Below are positions 46,895-59,266 of a DNA stretch of 64,000 nucleotides, one piece after another. The notes under the pieces are model-generated. The model did not search any database. It worked only from the letters and a program-made list of their open reading frames with translations, and had not been told where the DNA came from. The position numbers were made by a program, and so were the translations under genes. Every line of letters begins with the position of its first letter. The stretch's first letter is position 1. The stretch is from Xylogone sp. PMI_703 (lineage: Eukaryota; Ascomycota; Leotiomycetes), in the NCBI GenBank assembly GCA_021399445.1, contig JAJTUQ010000003.1, positions 6,820,001 through 6,884,000 of the forward strand. The letters are read 5' to 3'.

Positions 46895-48806
46895 CTTTTA
46901 GAAATTAGCTTCGGTTTCTGTATGTAATAGTGATTTTCTTTTGTTTTCGCATTCTATTTAAAAAACGAAAGGGCGGCCGTTTGTAAGTGATGCGGACTTC
47001 AACGTCACTCATCCACCTGGATGATTTTACTTAAACACTGATAGATATTGATGTCATTTAGGCGCAGGTATTGCAAAGTGGTCCTTGTACAGCCGAAGAT
47101 CTATTGGATGAGAATTCAGACGATGAGCTGCAGGTGAAGGTGACACTCAGTAAGCGTTGTTTTCAAGCATCTGTATTCTCATCACGCTTCATGCCGTCGT
47201 CACGATGCACAGGATTGGCATATATCTATATTGTTATAGACAATACATGACGCCACCGCCAATACCAGAAATCAACCGAAGGGAAAAATCTTTATGTCTT
47301 CAAAACACTCCCAAGATAGGAACAACTGGAACATGTAAAACTCAAGATTAAAATGCCATTGCGCACTCACCTAGAATTGCCAGTTGCTGGACCGGCAGCC
47401 TGGGAGGCCCACGTGATCTTCTCTGGACCATGGTGAAAAGACGAGGCAATCAAGGACTTCGCCGGATCTCCAAGGCTACGGACAAACTATCGAGCCTCGC
47501 GCTTCGCTGGGCGGGGTTCATGGAAGGCGGGACGGTCACGTGGAGAGTAGCGGAAGTGCAAGAAAGGACCAGAGAGGATTGGCCAAAAGGATCTTGCCTG
47601 GGAATGAGATAACTTGCTCATATATTTATCTTGACCGGACAAGAAGAGAAGGAGGAGGAGGAGGAGGAGAGGACGAGAGAACGAAACAGAATCTGCTCTG
47701 AAAAAGGCTGCAGTGTGCCTGGGTCTGCTGCTGCTCGAGAGTGGGTTGCGGGCAGTGGCGGGGCGCGGCTAAGCTGTTTTGGGACCAGACGTCACATGCG
47801 GCTGGTGGGTATCACGGAAGCGCTAAGCCCTGTATGGTTATCTCAACCCCTCACTGGCAGGTTGCTGGAGCCATTGTCCCAGCGGTGTGGCGGCTGCTCA
47901 CCAATCATGGCTGAGATAATCCAGCTGTGGATCTCGGGCACGCTTCCTGTTGGTTGTCGGCCTCCGAACTTCGGCTTGCTGTCACGTGCGGGGCGCAACC
48001 ACCGGAGTGATGCGCCCTCCGTCATCGCGGGCTGGGCGGGTCAGCTGCAAGAGCAGAGACCATCCAGCACAGTCCAGCGAGTCCAGGCACATCCAGTGGA
48101 CGCCCAGGCGCAATGCACTCTCGATCCAGGCTCGCCAGGTTCGTCATTCTGGCAGTAGATGTCGCATCGTCCTATTATTGACGGTTGATGCATCCGAGGC
48201 ACCATCCGAGCATTAATTAATTAAGCATCAAAGCACCAGCCCAGCGCCTAGGCCACCAGGCATCAGGCGGGGAACTTTTTCTTTTTCTTTTCTTATCTTG
48301 ACGTTGACTGGAAATTACTATATCGTTCCTTTTGCACAAGCAATCCTGCTGTGTTTTGTTTTCCTGAAGGGGTAGAGTAGTAGGCAGAAGCTGGAGTCAG
48401 TTGTGCTTGGCGGTCTAGAAGGTAGTTGAAGCGACGTGGACCTCGTTCGCTTGTTGCTGTGGGAGAGGGAACTGCTTTGGCGTGACTGAGCTCGAGCTTC
48501 CTAATTTGTGCTGTCGCTGGTATTTACTGTATCTGGAACAAAGTCTGGATAGGGTGCTGGGCGATCGCTATTGCGTGTGAAGGTGAGTCCCCGGCCTACC
48601 CATTCCGTCATGATTCACCTTCCTTGTGGAGAATCGAGCTAGACAGCTCCCCACTATTCCTTGGGTCCATATCATCTCCATCCCTATCTCGATTTCCCCG
48701 TCTATTTTTACAATCTTTTACTTTCTCCACTCTTGGATCTCTGAATGTTTTAAGAGCTGTAGCAACTACTACTTCTCTGAGCTTCTCGAGATCATTGCGA
48801 TTAGCA
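46895..48806. other. Long promoter region before the M28 peptidase gene
   Basis: This 1.9-kb region probably holds the missing first MFS exon and the peptidase promoter. Its right part is less AT-rich than the left accessory stretch. A 175-codon frame at 47631-48158 begins in a GAG microsatellite and shows no domain. CACGTG motifs occur near 47412 and 47536. A tiny upstream ORF (ATG TTT TAA) lies at about 48744, in the peptidase leader. Confidence 0.5.
47645..47669. repeat. GAG/GGA trinucleotide run
   Basis: A short (GGA)n microsatellite of about eight units lies within non-coding sequence. Confidence 0.7.
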
Positions 48807-51323
48807 ATGGCTAATCAAGCATTCGACAGTAATCTGAAGGAGAAGATGAACCACGAGCGAACCCCCTTGCTCACCACCGTGCGTGTGGCCCCGAGACGTC
48901 GTCGCTCAAATGTTCTGGAAAGATGCTGCACGATAGCCCTGGCGTCAACCCTGATTGTCACCTTTGTCTGTTTTATCCTCCCTCTCTCCCTTCTGCCTGA
49001 CTACCGCCATCACTATCGAAGACCACATCGCGCGCATCGACCCGGCTCTGGCCTTACATTCGAGGAGCTTCAGGCTCTGCTAATTGAGACTCCTAGCGAG
49101 AGTAAGGCTGAGGAATGGAGCTGGTATTACACTTCAGGCCCTCATTTGGCCGGAAAGAACTATAGCCAGGTCCTTTGGACACAAGAGAAATGGGAGGAAT
49201 TTGGCGTCCCATCGACTGTTGCCGCATATGACATCTACATTAACTACCCTCTAGGCCATCGGTTGGCCCTCTACGAGAAGTCGAAATCGGATTCGGATTC
49301 GGCTTCTCCCTTGAATGAGCCGGTAGACTCATGGAAAGTTAAGTTTGAGGCAAGTCTGGAAGAAGATGTTCTGGAGGAAGACCCAACCTCAAGTCTGCCA
49401 AATCGCGTCCCGACTTTCCACGGTTACTCTGCTAGCGGTAATGTGACGGCGCCGTTCGTGTATGTCAACTATGGCACCTATCAGGACTTTGAAGACCTGA
49501 TCGCAGCCAATGTTAGCCTCAAAGGAAAGATTGCCATAGCCCGATATGGTGGCATCTTCCGTGGCCTGAAAGTCAAGCGTGCACAGGAGCTGGGGATGGT
49601 AGGCACTATCTTGTATACCGACCCTGGTGATGATGGTGAGGTTACCGAAGACAATGGTTATGAATTGTACCCCAATGGACCAGCTAGACATCCAACGAGC
49701 GTGCAGCGAGGGAGTACGCAGTTCCTAAGTATTGCACCTGGAGACCCGTAAGTCTTAGTGTAAATGAAATGCATAAACAGAGCTTCTAACTACTATGATT
49801 ACTGCAGCACAACCCCTGGATACCCTTCCAAACCCGGCGTGCCTCGTCAGGATCCGCATGGATCAATTCCATCAATCCCGTCAATCCCAATTTCTTACGT
49901 CGATGCCCTTCCGATACTCAAAGCTCTGAACGGCCATGGTCCAAGTGCGAAAGATATCAGTAAACACTGGAATGATAAGCTTGGATTAAAATATAAAGGC
50001 GTGGAATACAACGTTGGCCCCTCACCGGATAACTTAGTTCTCAACTTAGTCAATGAGCAGGAATATGTCACCACTCCCCTCTGGAATGTCATTGGAGTCA
50101 TAAACGGCACAGTACCTGACGAGGTCATAGTCATTGGCAATCACCGAGATGCTTGGATTGCAGGCGGAGCTGGGGATCCAAACAGCGGCTCAGCAGCTAT
50201 AAACGAGGTCATCCGATCGTTCGGTCTTGCCTTATCTAAAGGATGGAAGCCACTCCGTACCATTGTTTTCGCTAGCTGGGATGGAGAAGAGTATGGCTTG
50301 ATTGGGTCTACGGAGTGGGTGGAGGAATACCTTCCTTGGTTGTCTCATGCCAACGTGGTATATCTGAATGTTGATGTTGCGACCACAGGCCCAACTTTCC
50401 ATGCAAGCGCAAATCCAGTACTGAATCAACTTCTTTACGAGATTACGGCTTTGGTGCAATCACCAAATCAAACTGTCCCAGGCCAAACTGTTCGTGATCT
50501 ATGGAATGGAGATATTCAAACCATGGGTAGCGGGTCCGATTTCACAGCTTTCCAAGATTATGCAGGCGTAGCCTCTCTTGACATGGGCTTTGGTCCTGAT
50601 CCAGCGGCACCAGGTAAAGCCGATCGAAATACAGCAGTCTATCAATACCATAGTAATTACGATTCCTTTTACTGGATGTCACATTTCGGAGACCCAGGAT
50701 TTAGGTACCATGCTACTGCAGCCAGAATCTGGGCATTGATGACAGCGAAATTGGCAGATTCACCAGTTATACCCCTGAATGCCACAGAATACGCTAAGGC
50801 CATGAAGGAATACATCAAGCAGGTCGAGTCGAAGGTTGATAATGCGATTAGCGGTGTGATGACTGAAGAAGAGGAACTGGAAGCTCGAGCCCGGCCCTAC
50901 GTTGCGAAATCGGAAGTCGACCTGACCAAACTAAAACATTCACTGAAGAAATTGTACGTTGCTACTCGCCATTTCTACCACTCTGCAGTAAAGCATGATG
51001 CTTTGGCTGCTTCTCTTGCAGAAGAGGCGGGGGTTAACCTTCCTTGGTGGAAATGGCTAAGCAAGCTGCGGCTCATCTGGAGGATACGTAAAGTCAATAC
51101 TAAATACAAGTACCTGGACCGACACTTCCTGCACAAGGAAGGTTTGGATAGCAGACCTTGGTTCAAGCATGTTGTATTCGCACCGGGAATTTGGACCGGA
51201 TATGCTGGTGCTGTGGTACCAGGAATTGTGGAGGCTGTTGATAGAGGGGACTTCGAGGCGGCGCAGAGATGGGTTGGGATTGTGGAAGAGAAGATTAATG
51301 CAGCCGCAGAGAGTCTCAATTAA
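48807..51323 (+). CDS. Glutamate carboxypeptidase II-like membrane metallopeptidase (M28B)
   Basis: Exons are 48807-49747 and 49808-51323, giving 818 aa. The 60-bp intron joins APGDP-TTPGYPSKPGVPRQD. A basic cytoplasmic N-terminus precedes one membrane segment at about residues 39-60 (TIALASTLIVTFVCFILPLS). The protease-associated domain is at about 180-310 (FVYVNYGTYQDFEDL, GKIAIARYGGIFRGLKVKRA). The M28 domain follows with the co-catalytic zinc ligands in GNHRDAWIAGGAGDPNSG, WDGEEYGLIGSTEW and YHSNYDSFYWM. A transferrin-receptor-like dimerisation domain ends the protein. Known relatives cleave acidic peptides or act in vacuolar/surface trafficking; the fungal substrate is uncertain. The open frame upstream of 48807 lacks an ATG. 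Confidence 0.93.
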
Positions 51324-51781
51324 TGAAAGGAGCAAGCGACTGGCAAAAATATATCAGGACTACCCAAGGGTAGCCAATAGATGATTTGGTTGATGATAAC
51401 GAGGCTGTAAATACTAATACCATGAAATTGCTTTGGTTTTACATACATGGACAGCATAAACGGCCATGCTTCATGGGTTCACGAAAGCGCAATTTAACAC
51501 TTCTGCAATGCTAATGACAAACATAACCCGAGTATTTTGCATGAGACGAAGAAAGTTTTATTTCTTTCTATAGATTGCGGTCGCTTTCCATGGCTGTAAC
51601 AACAGACAACGCATAAAGCTCCGATATCAAAATCTATCCACCCCCACAAAATGATACATTCTTTTTCATGTCTCAAAATGCAAAAAAAAAGAAAGAAAAA
51701 GGGAAAAAGCAGCAACGCCTCCCTAAAACTTCGTATATAAACCCATCAAAAGCGTATCGTATCGCGTTTCAATCTCGTCGT
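51324..51781. other. Convergent 3' region
   Basis: This gap lies between the M28 peptidase stop and the RPS30 stop. An A-rich run (51680-51710) is near the RPS30 3' end. No gene is seen. Confidence 0.6.
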
Positions 51782-52334
51782 TTAAGAAGTGGGGTTGGGG
51801 TTCATCTGTGCATTTCCGGGTTAGTTATTTATTCTCTCTTTCCTTTTTCTCTCTAGATTAGGGGGGAGGGGGATGGATGGGCTCACCTTTCTCTTTCCTC
51901 CGGTGAGGGTGACGTTGACGAATCGGCGGGTATATGTGATCCTCTTCTTTGCTCGTCCCTTGGGGGTCTTCTTCTTCTCTTGCTTCTCGACCTGTAGGGG
52001 GGCGGAAAATACGCAGTTAGCAATTGATGTCTAGTTTCTTTGGAAATAATCCAACGCCAAAGTCGCTCGCCGCATGTGCATGCCCCTCGTCCCTCCTTCG
52101 TTCCTTCTCCTGAGCTTCTCCAACTGATTATTCTTTGCCTCGATTTTCTATCGTGGGTGTTTTCTCATTATCGCCATCCTCCTGCTGGTTCGCCTCATCT
52201 CTTCCCATCCTCTTTTCCATCTCCAAAGCTGCATCCCCTCTTCCCTCGAACGATGAAATGTAATCTGTGCTCACCTTTGGAGTCTGCGACTTGACCTTTC
52301 CGGCACGCGCCAACGATCCGTGAACTTTACCCAT
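51782..52334 (-). CDS. RPS30: 40S ribosomal protein S30 (eS30)
   Basis: Three exons, 52334-52275, 51991-51887 and 51805-51782, give 62 aa. They read [20 protein letters not shown], then [17 protein letters not shown] and [18 protein letters not shown], then MNPNPTS. Introns are 283 and 81 bp, both phase 0. The long first intron is typical of ribosomal protein genes. Length and sequence match eukaryotic S30 throughout, including the basic tail. It has no ubiquitin-like fusion, as usual in fungi. It is a small-subunit component near the decoding site. The first exon alone is visible as an open frame; the rest is too short to show. The promoter lies toward 52700. Confidence 0.96.
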
Positions 52335-52633
52335 CTTTGCGGCTTATTTCGGATCCGAAAGAAAATTTCAGCTTTGAAAAATCGTCTTGTCAGCAAATCG
52401 ATTCTCCTAAAATCAACCCCTCGGAATGTCCTTTGTTCCCCGGTCTCTTTCCTCACAGAAAATCGATAGTTTGAAATCGCTCGAATTTCGTAGTATTCGG
52501 ATAGATCGATATCGCAGTGAAGGGAATTTTGGATGGACGGATGAAAACTTACATTCTTGGCTGGTGACGATGTTTCGATGTCAAAGGTGGAGGGAAGGGG
52601 AAGGGGGATTTCCAAATTCGGTTGTGCATTTCG

Positions 52634-52643
52634 AGGGTTAGGG
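52634..52643. promoter_or_regulatory. TTAGGG (telobox/Tbf1-like) element in the RPS30 promoter
   Basis: The sequence AGGGTTAGGG lies about 300 bp upstream of the RPS30 start. Telomere-repeat-like boxes bound by Tbf1-type factors are known in ribosomal-protein promoters of several ascomycetes, so the placement fits. The single occurrence could be chance. Confidence 0.45.
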
Positions 52644-52662
52644 CGGAGATGTGGTTAGCGAC

Positions 52663-52692
52663 CACGTGATGATAAGTGCTTATCCTCTTATC
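52663..52692. promoter_or_regulatory. E-box plus three GATA sites
   Basis: CACGTG (52663-52668) is followed by GATAAG (52671-52676), CTTATC (52679-52684) and CTTATC (52687-52692). The first two GATA sites form an inverted pair (GATAAGTGCTTATC). The cluster sits between RPS30 and the ABC transporter and could serve either gene. Confidence 0.4.
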
Positions 52693-53875
52693 TCCTGGCT
52701 TCGGGTGGTTATTTCCGCTCCCGCGTGTCTCGTTCCGGATATGGAACGGAGAACGGCCCAGACTCGTACAGGAGGACTATGATGAATGGGAATTTAAGTA
52801 TCTACTATAAGTGAGTTCGCAGCTTTTATATAACATATACATATATCCGGGGCATACATCACAGCGTGTCTCAAACTCCATTACTCCTGGCTGCGGATTG
52901 AGAACTGTTGTCCCATTGCTGTACTACTGCAAGTATTTATGGTGTGGGTTAATGATTTATCTCCGGTTCTTTGGACAATGGAGTATCAGGGGGAGAACGA
53001 CAATTTGTGTACTTTGAGACTACCAATTCAATCCACTTCTTGATATTTTCTTGGCCATGCGGAGTACAGAGGGTTAACTGGTGCCAATTCCTTGGTGTCT
53101 CTGGGCACGTGCAGATGCATCGAGCAGTGCCTCGCATCCCAGAGACCTTTTTTGTCAAATTATGGATAAGTCATGTGGAGAAGTACCTGGTGTATGCTTT
53201 AGCTTCGGTATCCTCTTACTGATGACAATAATGCTGCCATAGAAATCTTGTTCATAGTGCAACATTTGAAGATGGAGATGTCTGATGTCTATGCTGGATT
53301 GTGTAACAAAAGTTACAGGGTCGATGGACGACGATCGTATATAGGCGGAGTTGATTGGCCGCCTCAGCCGTCGCAGCAGACAAACGACGCGCAACTCCCT
53401 GGTCTGGGCGCTGCTGTCACTGGCCGTGATGGCGTTCTTCAGGCAGTCCGATGCAGGCGAGTGTTCCATCGCATCGAGCCACATTCCAGTCGCCCCTCGC
53501 GAGTATCCATTCGGGCGCTGATTTACGGAGCTATATCCCTCCGTCTTCGAGTCCCAGTTATCTCTGGAACTGCAAGAATCATTACTGAATTGGAGTGCTT
53601 TGGTTGCTGTTGCGATGGTGAGTCTCCCGATTGCAGTCTTTAACCAGTATTTTACTGTTTAGTAATGCTAAAGCTTCCTCCATAGTGTTCTAGGTTCGAA
53701 TGCGCCCGTTGAAGCAGAAAGGAAGCCTTGGTATCCTAAGTACCACGACAGAAACCACGCCTCATAGCCATATCCGATTCTGCACAGCCATGATATCGCT
53801 CCCGAATATATACTTGACTAGTTGCATTTTATAGGAGGAACGGCGCTCGATACGGAGCTACATTCTGCGACCAAG
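52693..53875. other. Upstream region of the ABC transporter gene
   Basis: No supported gene is seen. A 131-codon frame at 53248-53643 lacks domain content and overlaps a frame on the other strand. It probably holds the transporter's promoter and 5' leader; the open frame from 53822 to 53875 lacks an ATG. Confidence 0.5.
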
Positions 53876-56800
53876 ATGGCGCTCCTTCGCCAGACATGGA
53901 CGCTGACCCGCAAGAACATCCTCATTGTGCTCTTCCGCCATTCCATCAGCACAATCTTGCGAGCCTTTATTCTGCCCTTGGCTTTTATGGTGTTTCTTGC
54001 CTTTGCTAAGAACTTGTTCATCCCCCCGTCCGAATATGGCATCGGCTCAATCCGTCCCGTTCGATCTTTGCAGGAGGGACTGCGCGCATCAAATGGAGGG
54101 AGAACCAAGCTGGTCTTTGTGAATAATGGCTTCACCGGTGGAGATATAGATAGGGTCATAGATTCTGTGTCGCAGCCTGCCATTGCGACCGGCTTCAATG
54201 TCACTACTGTTCCGACGGAAGACGACTTGTTGACGGTTTGCAGAAGCAGTCTTCGTGGGGCCACACATTGCTACGGAGCCATTGTTTTCCAGTCTTCACC
54301 AAAGGAAGGGTCCGGCGGCGTATGGAATTACACAATTCGAGCCGATGGTGCTCTTGGGACAAAGATAGTTGTTGGAAAGAACACCAATGACGAGCAAATT
54401 TACCTCCTACCTCTCCAACGTGCTGTTGATCTTGCCATTGCGGGGGTAACCTCCACGAGTGCTCACGATGCTCTGGCACAGAATGTTGGTCAATATCCCT
54501 ATACAAGTCTCACACAAGAGGAACGAAATGCGAGAATTAGAGTAAAGTACCAGGGTTCCATTATCGATATCCTAGGCGTTGCTTTCTTGATTGGGATATG
54601 TGGTATTACCTACCAGTTGACCGGATTCATTGCTTCAGAGAGAGAATTGGGCATGTCACAGCTGCTGGAGGCAATGATGCCCAACATAAAGAGATGGCAA
54701 CCTCAATTTGCACGTTTACTCTCATACCACATTGCATTTGATATTATATACCTTCCAGGCTGGATCTGCATGCCACTGGTGTTAGGAGCTGCGGTATGGA
54801 CGAATACCTCCATGGGAATTGTCATTATTCAGCACGTTTTGGCTGGTCTGGCGCTTTCGTCCTTCTCCATACTAGGCGCTGCCTTTTTCAAGAAGGCACA
54901 ATTGAGTGGTATCACTATGGTTATCGTCACTCTCTTGCTTGGACTACTCGCTCAGGTTATCCACAGCGCAAGCTCCGGGGCTGTTATTATCCTATCTCTT
55001 CTTTTTGCGCCCTGCAACTACATGTATTTCATCCTCCTCATGGCTCGATTTGAAAGGCAGAGACGAGGTGTCAATATGGTCCATGCTGCGCCAGAGAACC
55101 CATGGCCTATCCCAGGCATAGTGTTCTGGGTATTTTTTGTCATCCAAATATTTGTCTATCCATTGTTGGGTGCATTGGTTGAACGATATCTCTACGGTGT
55201 TGCATCAGATGGCCGAGTCGTAGTGGACCATAGCCTGAATGAATCATCTGAGACTGATGCCACGGGTGCCACTTTCGATTCTATTGAGACTGTACAATTG
55301 CAAAATTTCACTAAGCATTATTATCCTGGCTGGCTCAGTCTCAAAACCGCTTGGTTCACCAAGGCTCCCAAATCTACTGTTGTCGCTGTCAATGACTTAA
55401 CTCTTACAGCGACAAAAGGCCAGATCCTCGTGCTTCTGGGAGCGAATGGTAGTGGAAAGAGTACCACTTTGGATGCTATTGCAGGCTTGAATTCTGTCAC
55501 TAGTGGTAGAATTACGGTAGATGGGGCCGGTGGAATTGGAATTGCTCCCCAGAAGAATGTTCTCTGGGACGAGGTTACTGTGGAGGAGCATATCCGAATT
55601 TTTAACAGGCTGAAGTCGACAACTGCGTATGATGACAAGTCTACAATCCGTGCTTTAGTGAAGGCTGTTGATCTTGATCGTAAGGTTTCTGCTAAGGCCA
55701 AAACACTGTCTGGTGGTCAGAAGAGGAAACTTCAACTTGGAATGATGTTCACTGGCGGTAGTTCTGTTTGTTGCGTTGATGAAGTTAGCAGCGGATTAGA
55801 TCCTCTTAGTCGTCGGAAGATTTGGGATATATTGCTTGCAGAACGTGGATCTAGGACAATCATTTTGACCACTCACTTCCTCGACGAAGCCGATCTACTT
55901 GCCGATAGAATTGCCATTCTGTCGAAAGGAACTCTCCGAGCCAATGGATCATCTGTCGAACTGAAGAACACGCTGGGCGGAGGGTATCGGATTCATATCC
56001 CTGCAAATTCTGACCATGTTGCTAGTCCCGATATCAAAGGTATCCACAAGTATTCCACCTTCAGTGAGACGGTGTATGTGGCACAAAACTCAAAACAAGC
56101 TGCAGAAGTTGTGCGACATCTTGAGGATGAGAAAATCAAGGATTATCAAGTTTCTGGTCCCACGATTGAAGATGTATTTCTCCATCTGGCTGATGAGGTA
56201 CGATCAGAAAGCGAGCTGGACGTTCAAAAGTCGACCGCCTATGCTTCTGAGAAAAATAATGCGGAAGCAACGACACAGAGCCCGGACGATGACAAAAGGC
56301 CTCTCGAACTGCTCTCTGGCCAGAAGATCGGATTTACCCGCCAAGCATGGATTCTCTTCCGAAAACGGTTCACGGTGTATCGTAGGAATTATCTTCCAAA
56401 TAGCACAGCGTTCCTCATTCCAGTCATAGCAGCCGGACTTGTGACGTTACTTCTTCGTGGCTTCCACGGTGTTGGATGTGCCCCAGCCGAGCAGGTCTCA
56501 GTATCTGATGTTTCAAGCTTCATTAATCAAGACAACATCGATCTTGTTGTTGGGCCGACATCACGATTGTCACCCACAACAATAGCAGCAGTTTTTGGAG
56601 CAATATTTCCTGGCACCACTCTGAACCAGAGCCAAATTACGCAATTTGTCCATACTGTCGATACATTTGATGATTTTACTAACTATATTGGTAATTTCTT
56701 TGGAGATGTCACTCCGGCTGGCATGTATCTTGGTGATAACATCAATCCGCCAACACTTGCATGGAGAGGTGACGGAGGAATATATAACAGCATTCTTGGC

Positions 56801-58787
56801 CAGAATCTCTTGGATGTTTTGCTCACCAATATCACGATTGGGACTCAATTCTCATCTTTCGATATACCATGGGCTCCATCAACTGGCAAGTCATTGCAAC
56901 TAGTTGTTTATTTGGGTCTAGCTATGGCGACATATCCAGCCTTCTTCTCACTCTATCCCACGACTGAAATGAGGAGAAATGTCCGTGGATTGCAATACTC
57001 AAATGGAGTTCGTTCTCTTCCGTTATGGCTGGCATATGTATCATTTGATTTCGTTGTGGTCCTGGCAGGCTCAACTATCGCAATTATAATCCTCGCAGCA
57101 GCGTCCTCTGCATGGTATCATGTTGGCTATCTCTTCCCGATATTTGTTCTGTTTGGCCTCGATTCAATCTTGCTTTCATATGTTGTCTCGCTGTTTGCTC
57201 GATCGCAACTCTCTGCATTTGCCTTTGCTGCTGCTGGTCAAGCAATATTTTTCCTTATATACCTCATTGCATACATCTGTGTTGTGACATATTCTCCAAT
57301 CAACCGGATAGACTCCGACCTACTCATTGTCCATTTTGTCATTTCAATACTTACGCCAATGGGGAGTTTCATTCGCACTATGTTTCTTGCATTGAATATC
57401 TTTTCTACCACTTGTTCCGGTAATCACTTGGCTAGCTATCCTGGTGGGATCTTACAATATGGCGGTCCGTTACTCTATCTAATCATCCAGTTCTTTGGGT
57501 TTTTCGGCATCCTCCTTTGGTACGATAGCGGTTCTGTTGTGTCGTGGTTCAGACGATTCGGGAGATCAAAGAACCCAGCTCCTGAGCCCGTACTTTCCGA
57601 AGAAGATATCCCAGATTCGCTCAATGCGCCAGAGAAAGATGGTTTGCGGGTTCAACATCTTACTAAATCCTTTGGCAAGATAACTGCCGTGGAGAATCTA
57701 TCATTTGAAATCGAGCGAGGATCCGTTTTTGCACTTCTTGGGCCTAATGGTGCTGGAAAGTCGACAACAATATCACTGATTCGAGGTGATATTGTGCCAT
57801 CCAGGAATGGTGGTCACATTTATATTGAAAACATAGATATAAATCGGCATCGAGCCAGTGCGAGAGCCTACCTTGGGGTCTGTCCTCAATTTGATGGTAC
57901 GTTGACGAATCACTTGATTATGTCTTCATAAAGCTAACCTCTTCATAGCGATGGATCAATTGACTGTTCTTGAGCACTTGCGTTTCTATGCTCGCGTAAG
58001 AGGTGTACCCGATGTCGAAGCAAACGTCCAAGCCGTGGTAAAGGCTGTGGGTCTTCAGGCATTTTCTTCACGAATGGCTGCAAAGCTTTCAGGGGGAAAC
58101 AAGCGCAAGCTGTCGCTTGGTATTGCACTTATTGGAAACCCAACCGTGCTTCTCTTAGATGAGCCTAGTTCCGGAATGGACGCAGCTGCGAAACGTGTTA
58201 TGTGGAAGACTTTGCTTTCTGTTGTTCACGGTCGCTCTCTTCTCCTCACGACACACAGTATGGAGGAAGCCGATGCTCTTGCGGATCGCGCGGGCATAAT
58301 GGCTCGGCGTATGTTGGCAATGGGGACGATACCATCTTTACGCCGAAAGCATGGAGATGCATATTACGTTCACATTGCCATGAAATCGGCACCCCGAACA
58401 ACTGACGAGGAGATAGACCGGGTGAAAAACTGGGTTCTCAAGACATTCCCGGAAGCGGATTTTGAAGACAAGACTTACCATGGTCAAATGCGTTTCTCAA
58501 TACTGGCGGGCAAAGTGACATCAGAAATAGATGAGAAATCTGGAACCCAAGAGATCGTTATAGAACAGGACATTGGCTCGTCGTCTTCGGAGATCGGCTC
58601 CCTAATCTCCATCCTAGAAGAGCACAAAGACGAGTTAGGAGTGGAGCACTATTCAGTCACACCAACGAACCTGGACCAGGTCTTTTTGAGTATTGTGTCG
58701 AAACACAATGTTGAAGAAGAGAATTATGGGGCCGCTGAGAAGAAAGGGCTTCTTCAATGGGTTGGCCTGAAGCGCCGAAGTGTCTGA
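53876..58787 (+). CDS. Full-length ABCA-type ABC transporter, 1619 aa
   Basis: Exons are 53876-57896 and 57949-58787. The 52-bp intron (branch GCTAAC) joins VCPQFD-AMDQLTVLEHL, completing the second Q-loop region. Order: TM1 and a large lumenal/extracellular loop (residues about 45-230), a membrane cluster (about 235-450), NBD1 (Walker A GANGSGKST, signature LSGGQKRKL, Walker B VCCVDEVSSGLDP, H-loop ILTTHFLDEAD), a second membrane half (about 840-1230), and NBD2 (Walker A GPNGAGKST, signature LSGGNKRKL, Walker B VLLLDEPSSGMD, H-loop LLTTHSMEEAD). All motifs are intact, so both sites look active. ABCA proteins usually move lipids or other amphipathic compounds. A Zn2Cys6 gene follows 480 bp downstream on the same strand. 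Confidence 0.93.
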
Positions 58788-59266
58788 GGACAGTGAGATG
58801 ATTTGAGTTACGTGCACATATATAGAAAACATGGGATGGAGATAAAGGCGTCCTGGTATCTAAAAAATCATCTAATTTGTATATAATAGCATGGGAGTCA
58901 ATAAATATAATAGTTATTTGGCTCAGACGAGGTATGACTTCTTAATAAGCAGTGAGTGGATTGAGTTTGCGGCTAGTACGAGAAAGGCTAGCGTGATCTG
59001 AATACGACAGAGGGTTAGCGCCATTCTTAGCACGTGCAGCGCGGAGAAATCTGGGCCAATGACGACGATGAGGTCGGCGGCCGGAGCAACGAACTGCGAT
59101 GGAGACTAATATCAGCTATGGGAGCTGCTGCATCCTTTCCAGCTCTCAGAGCTTCACTACTCCCTTTCGTATTTCCTTCACAGCCGTACGATCACATTTT
59201 TCTCTTTTAACACTCAATTAGGATCAACCGCATTACTAGGCTCCTGGGAAAAGAGCGCGGCTCATC
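58788..59266. other. Intergenic region between ABC transporter and Zn2Cys6 gene
   Basis: This is a 479-bp gap on one strand: a 3' UTR at the left and a promoter at the right. No gene or repeat is seen. Confidence 0.6.

Noticed and set aside
47631..48158. 175-codon plus-strand frame
   Set aside because: It starts in a GAG microsatellite, has biased composition and no domain, and an opposite-strand frame overlaps it. It is better explained as promoter/leader sequence.
53248..53643. 131-codon frame upstream of the ABC transporter
   Set aside because: It overlaps an opposite-strand frame, lacks domain content, and lies where a promoter is expected.
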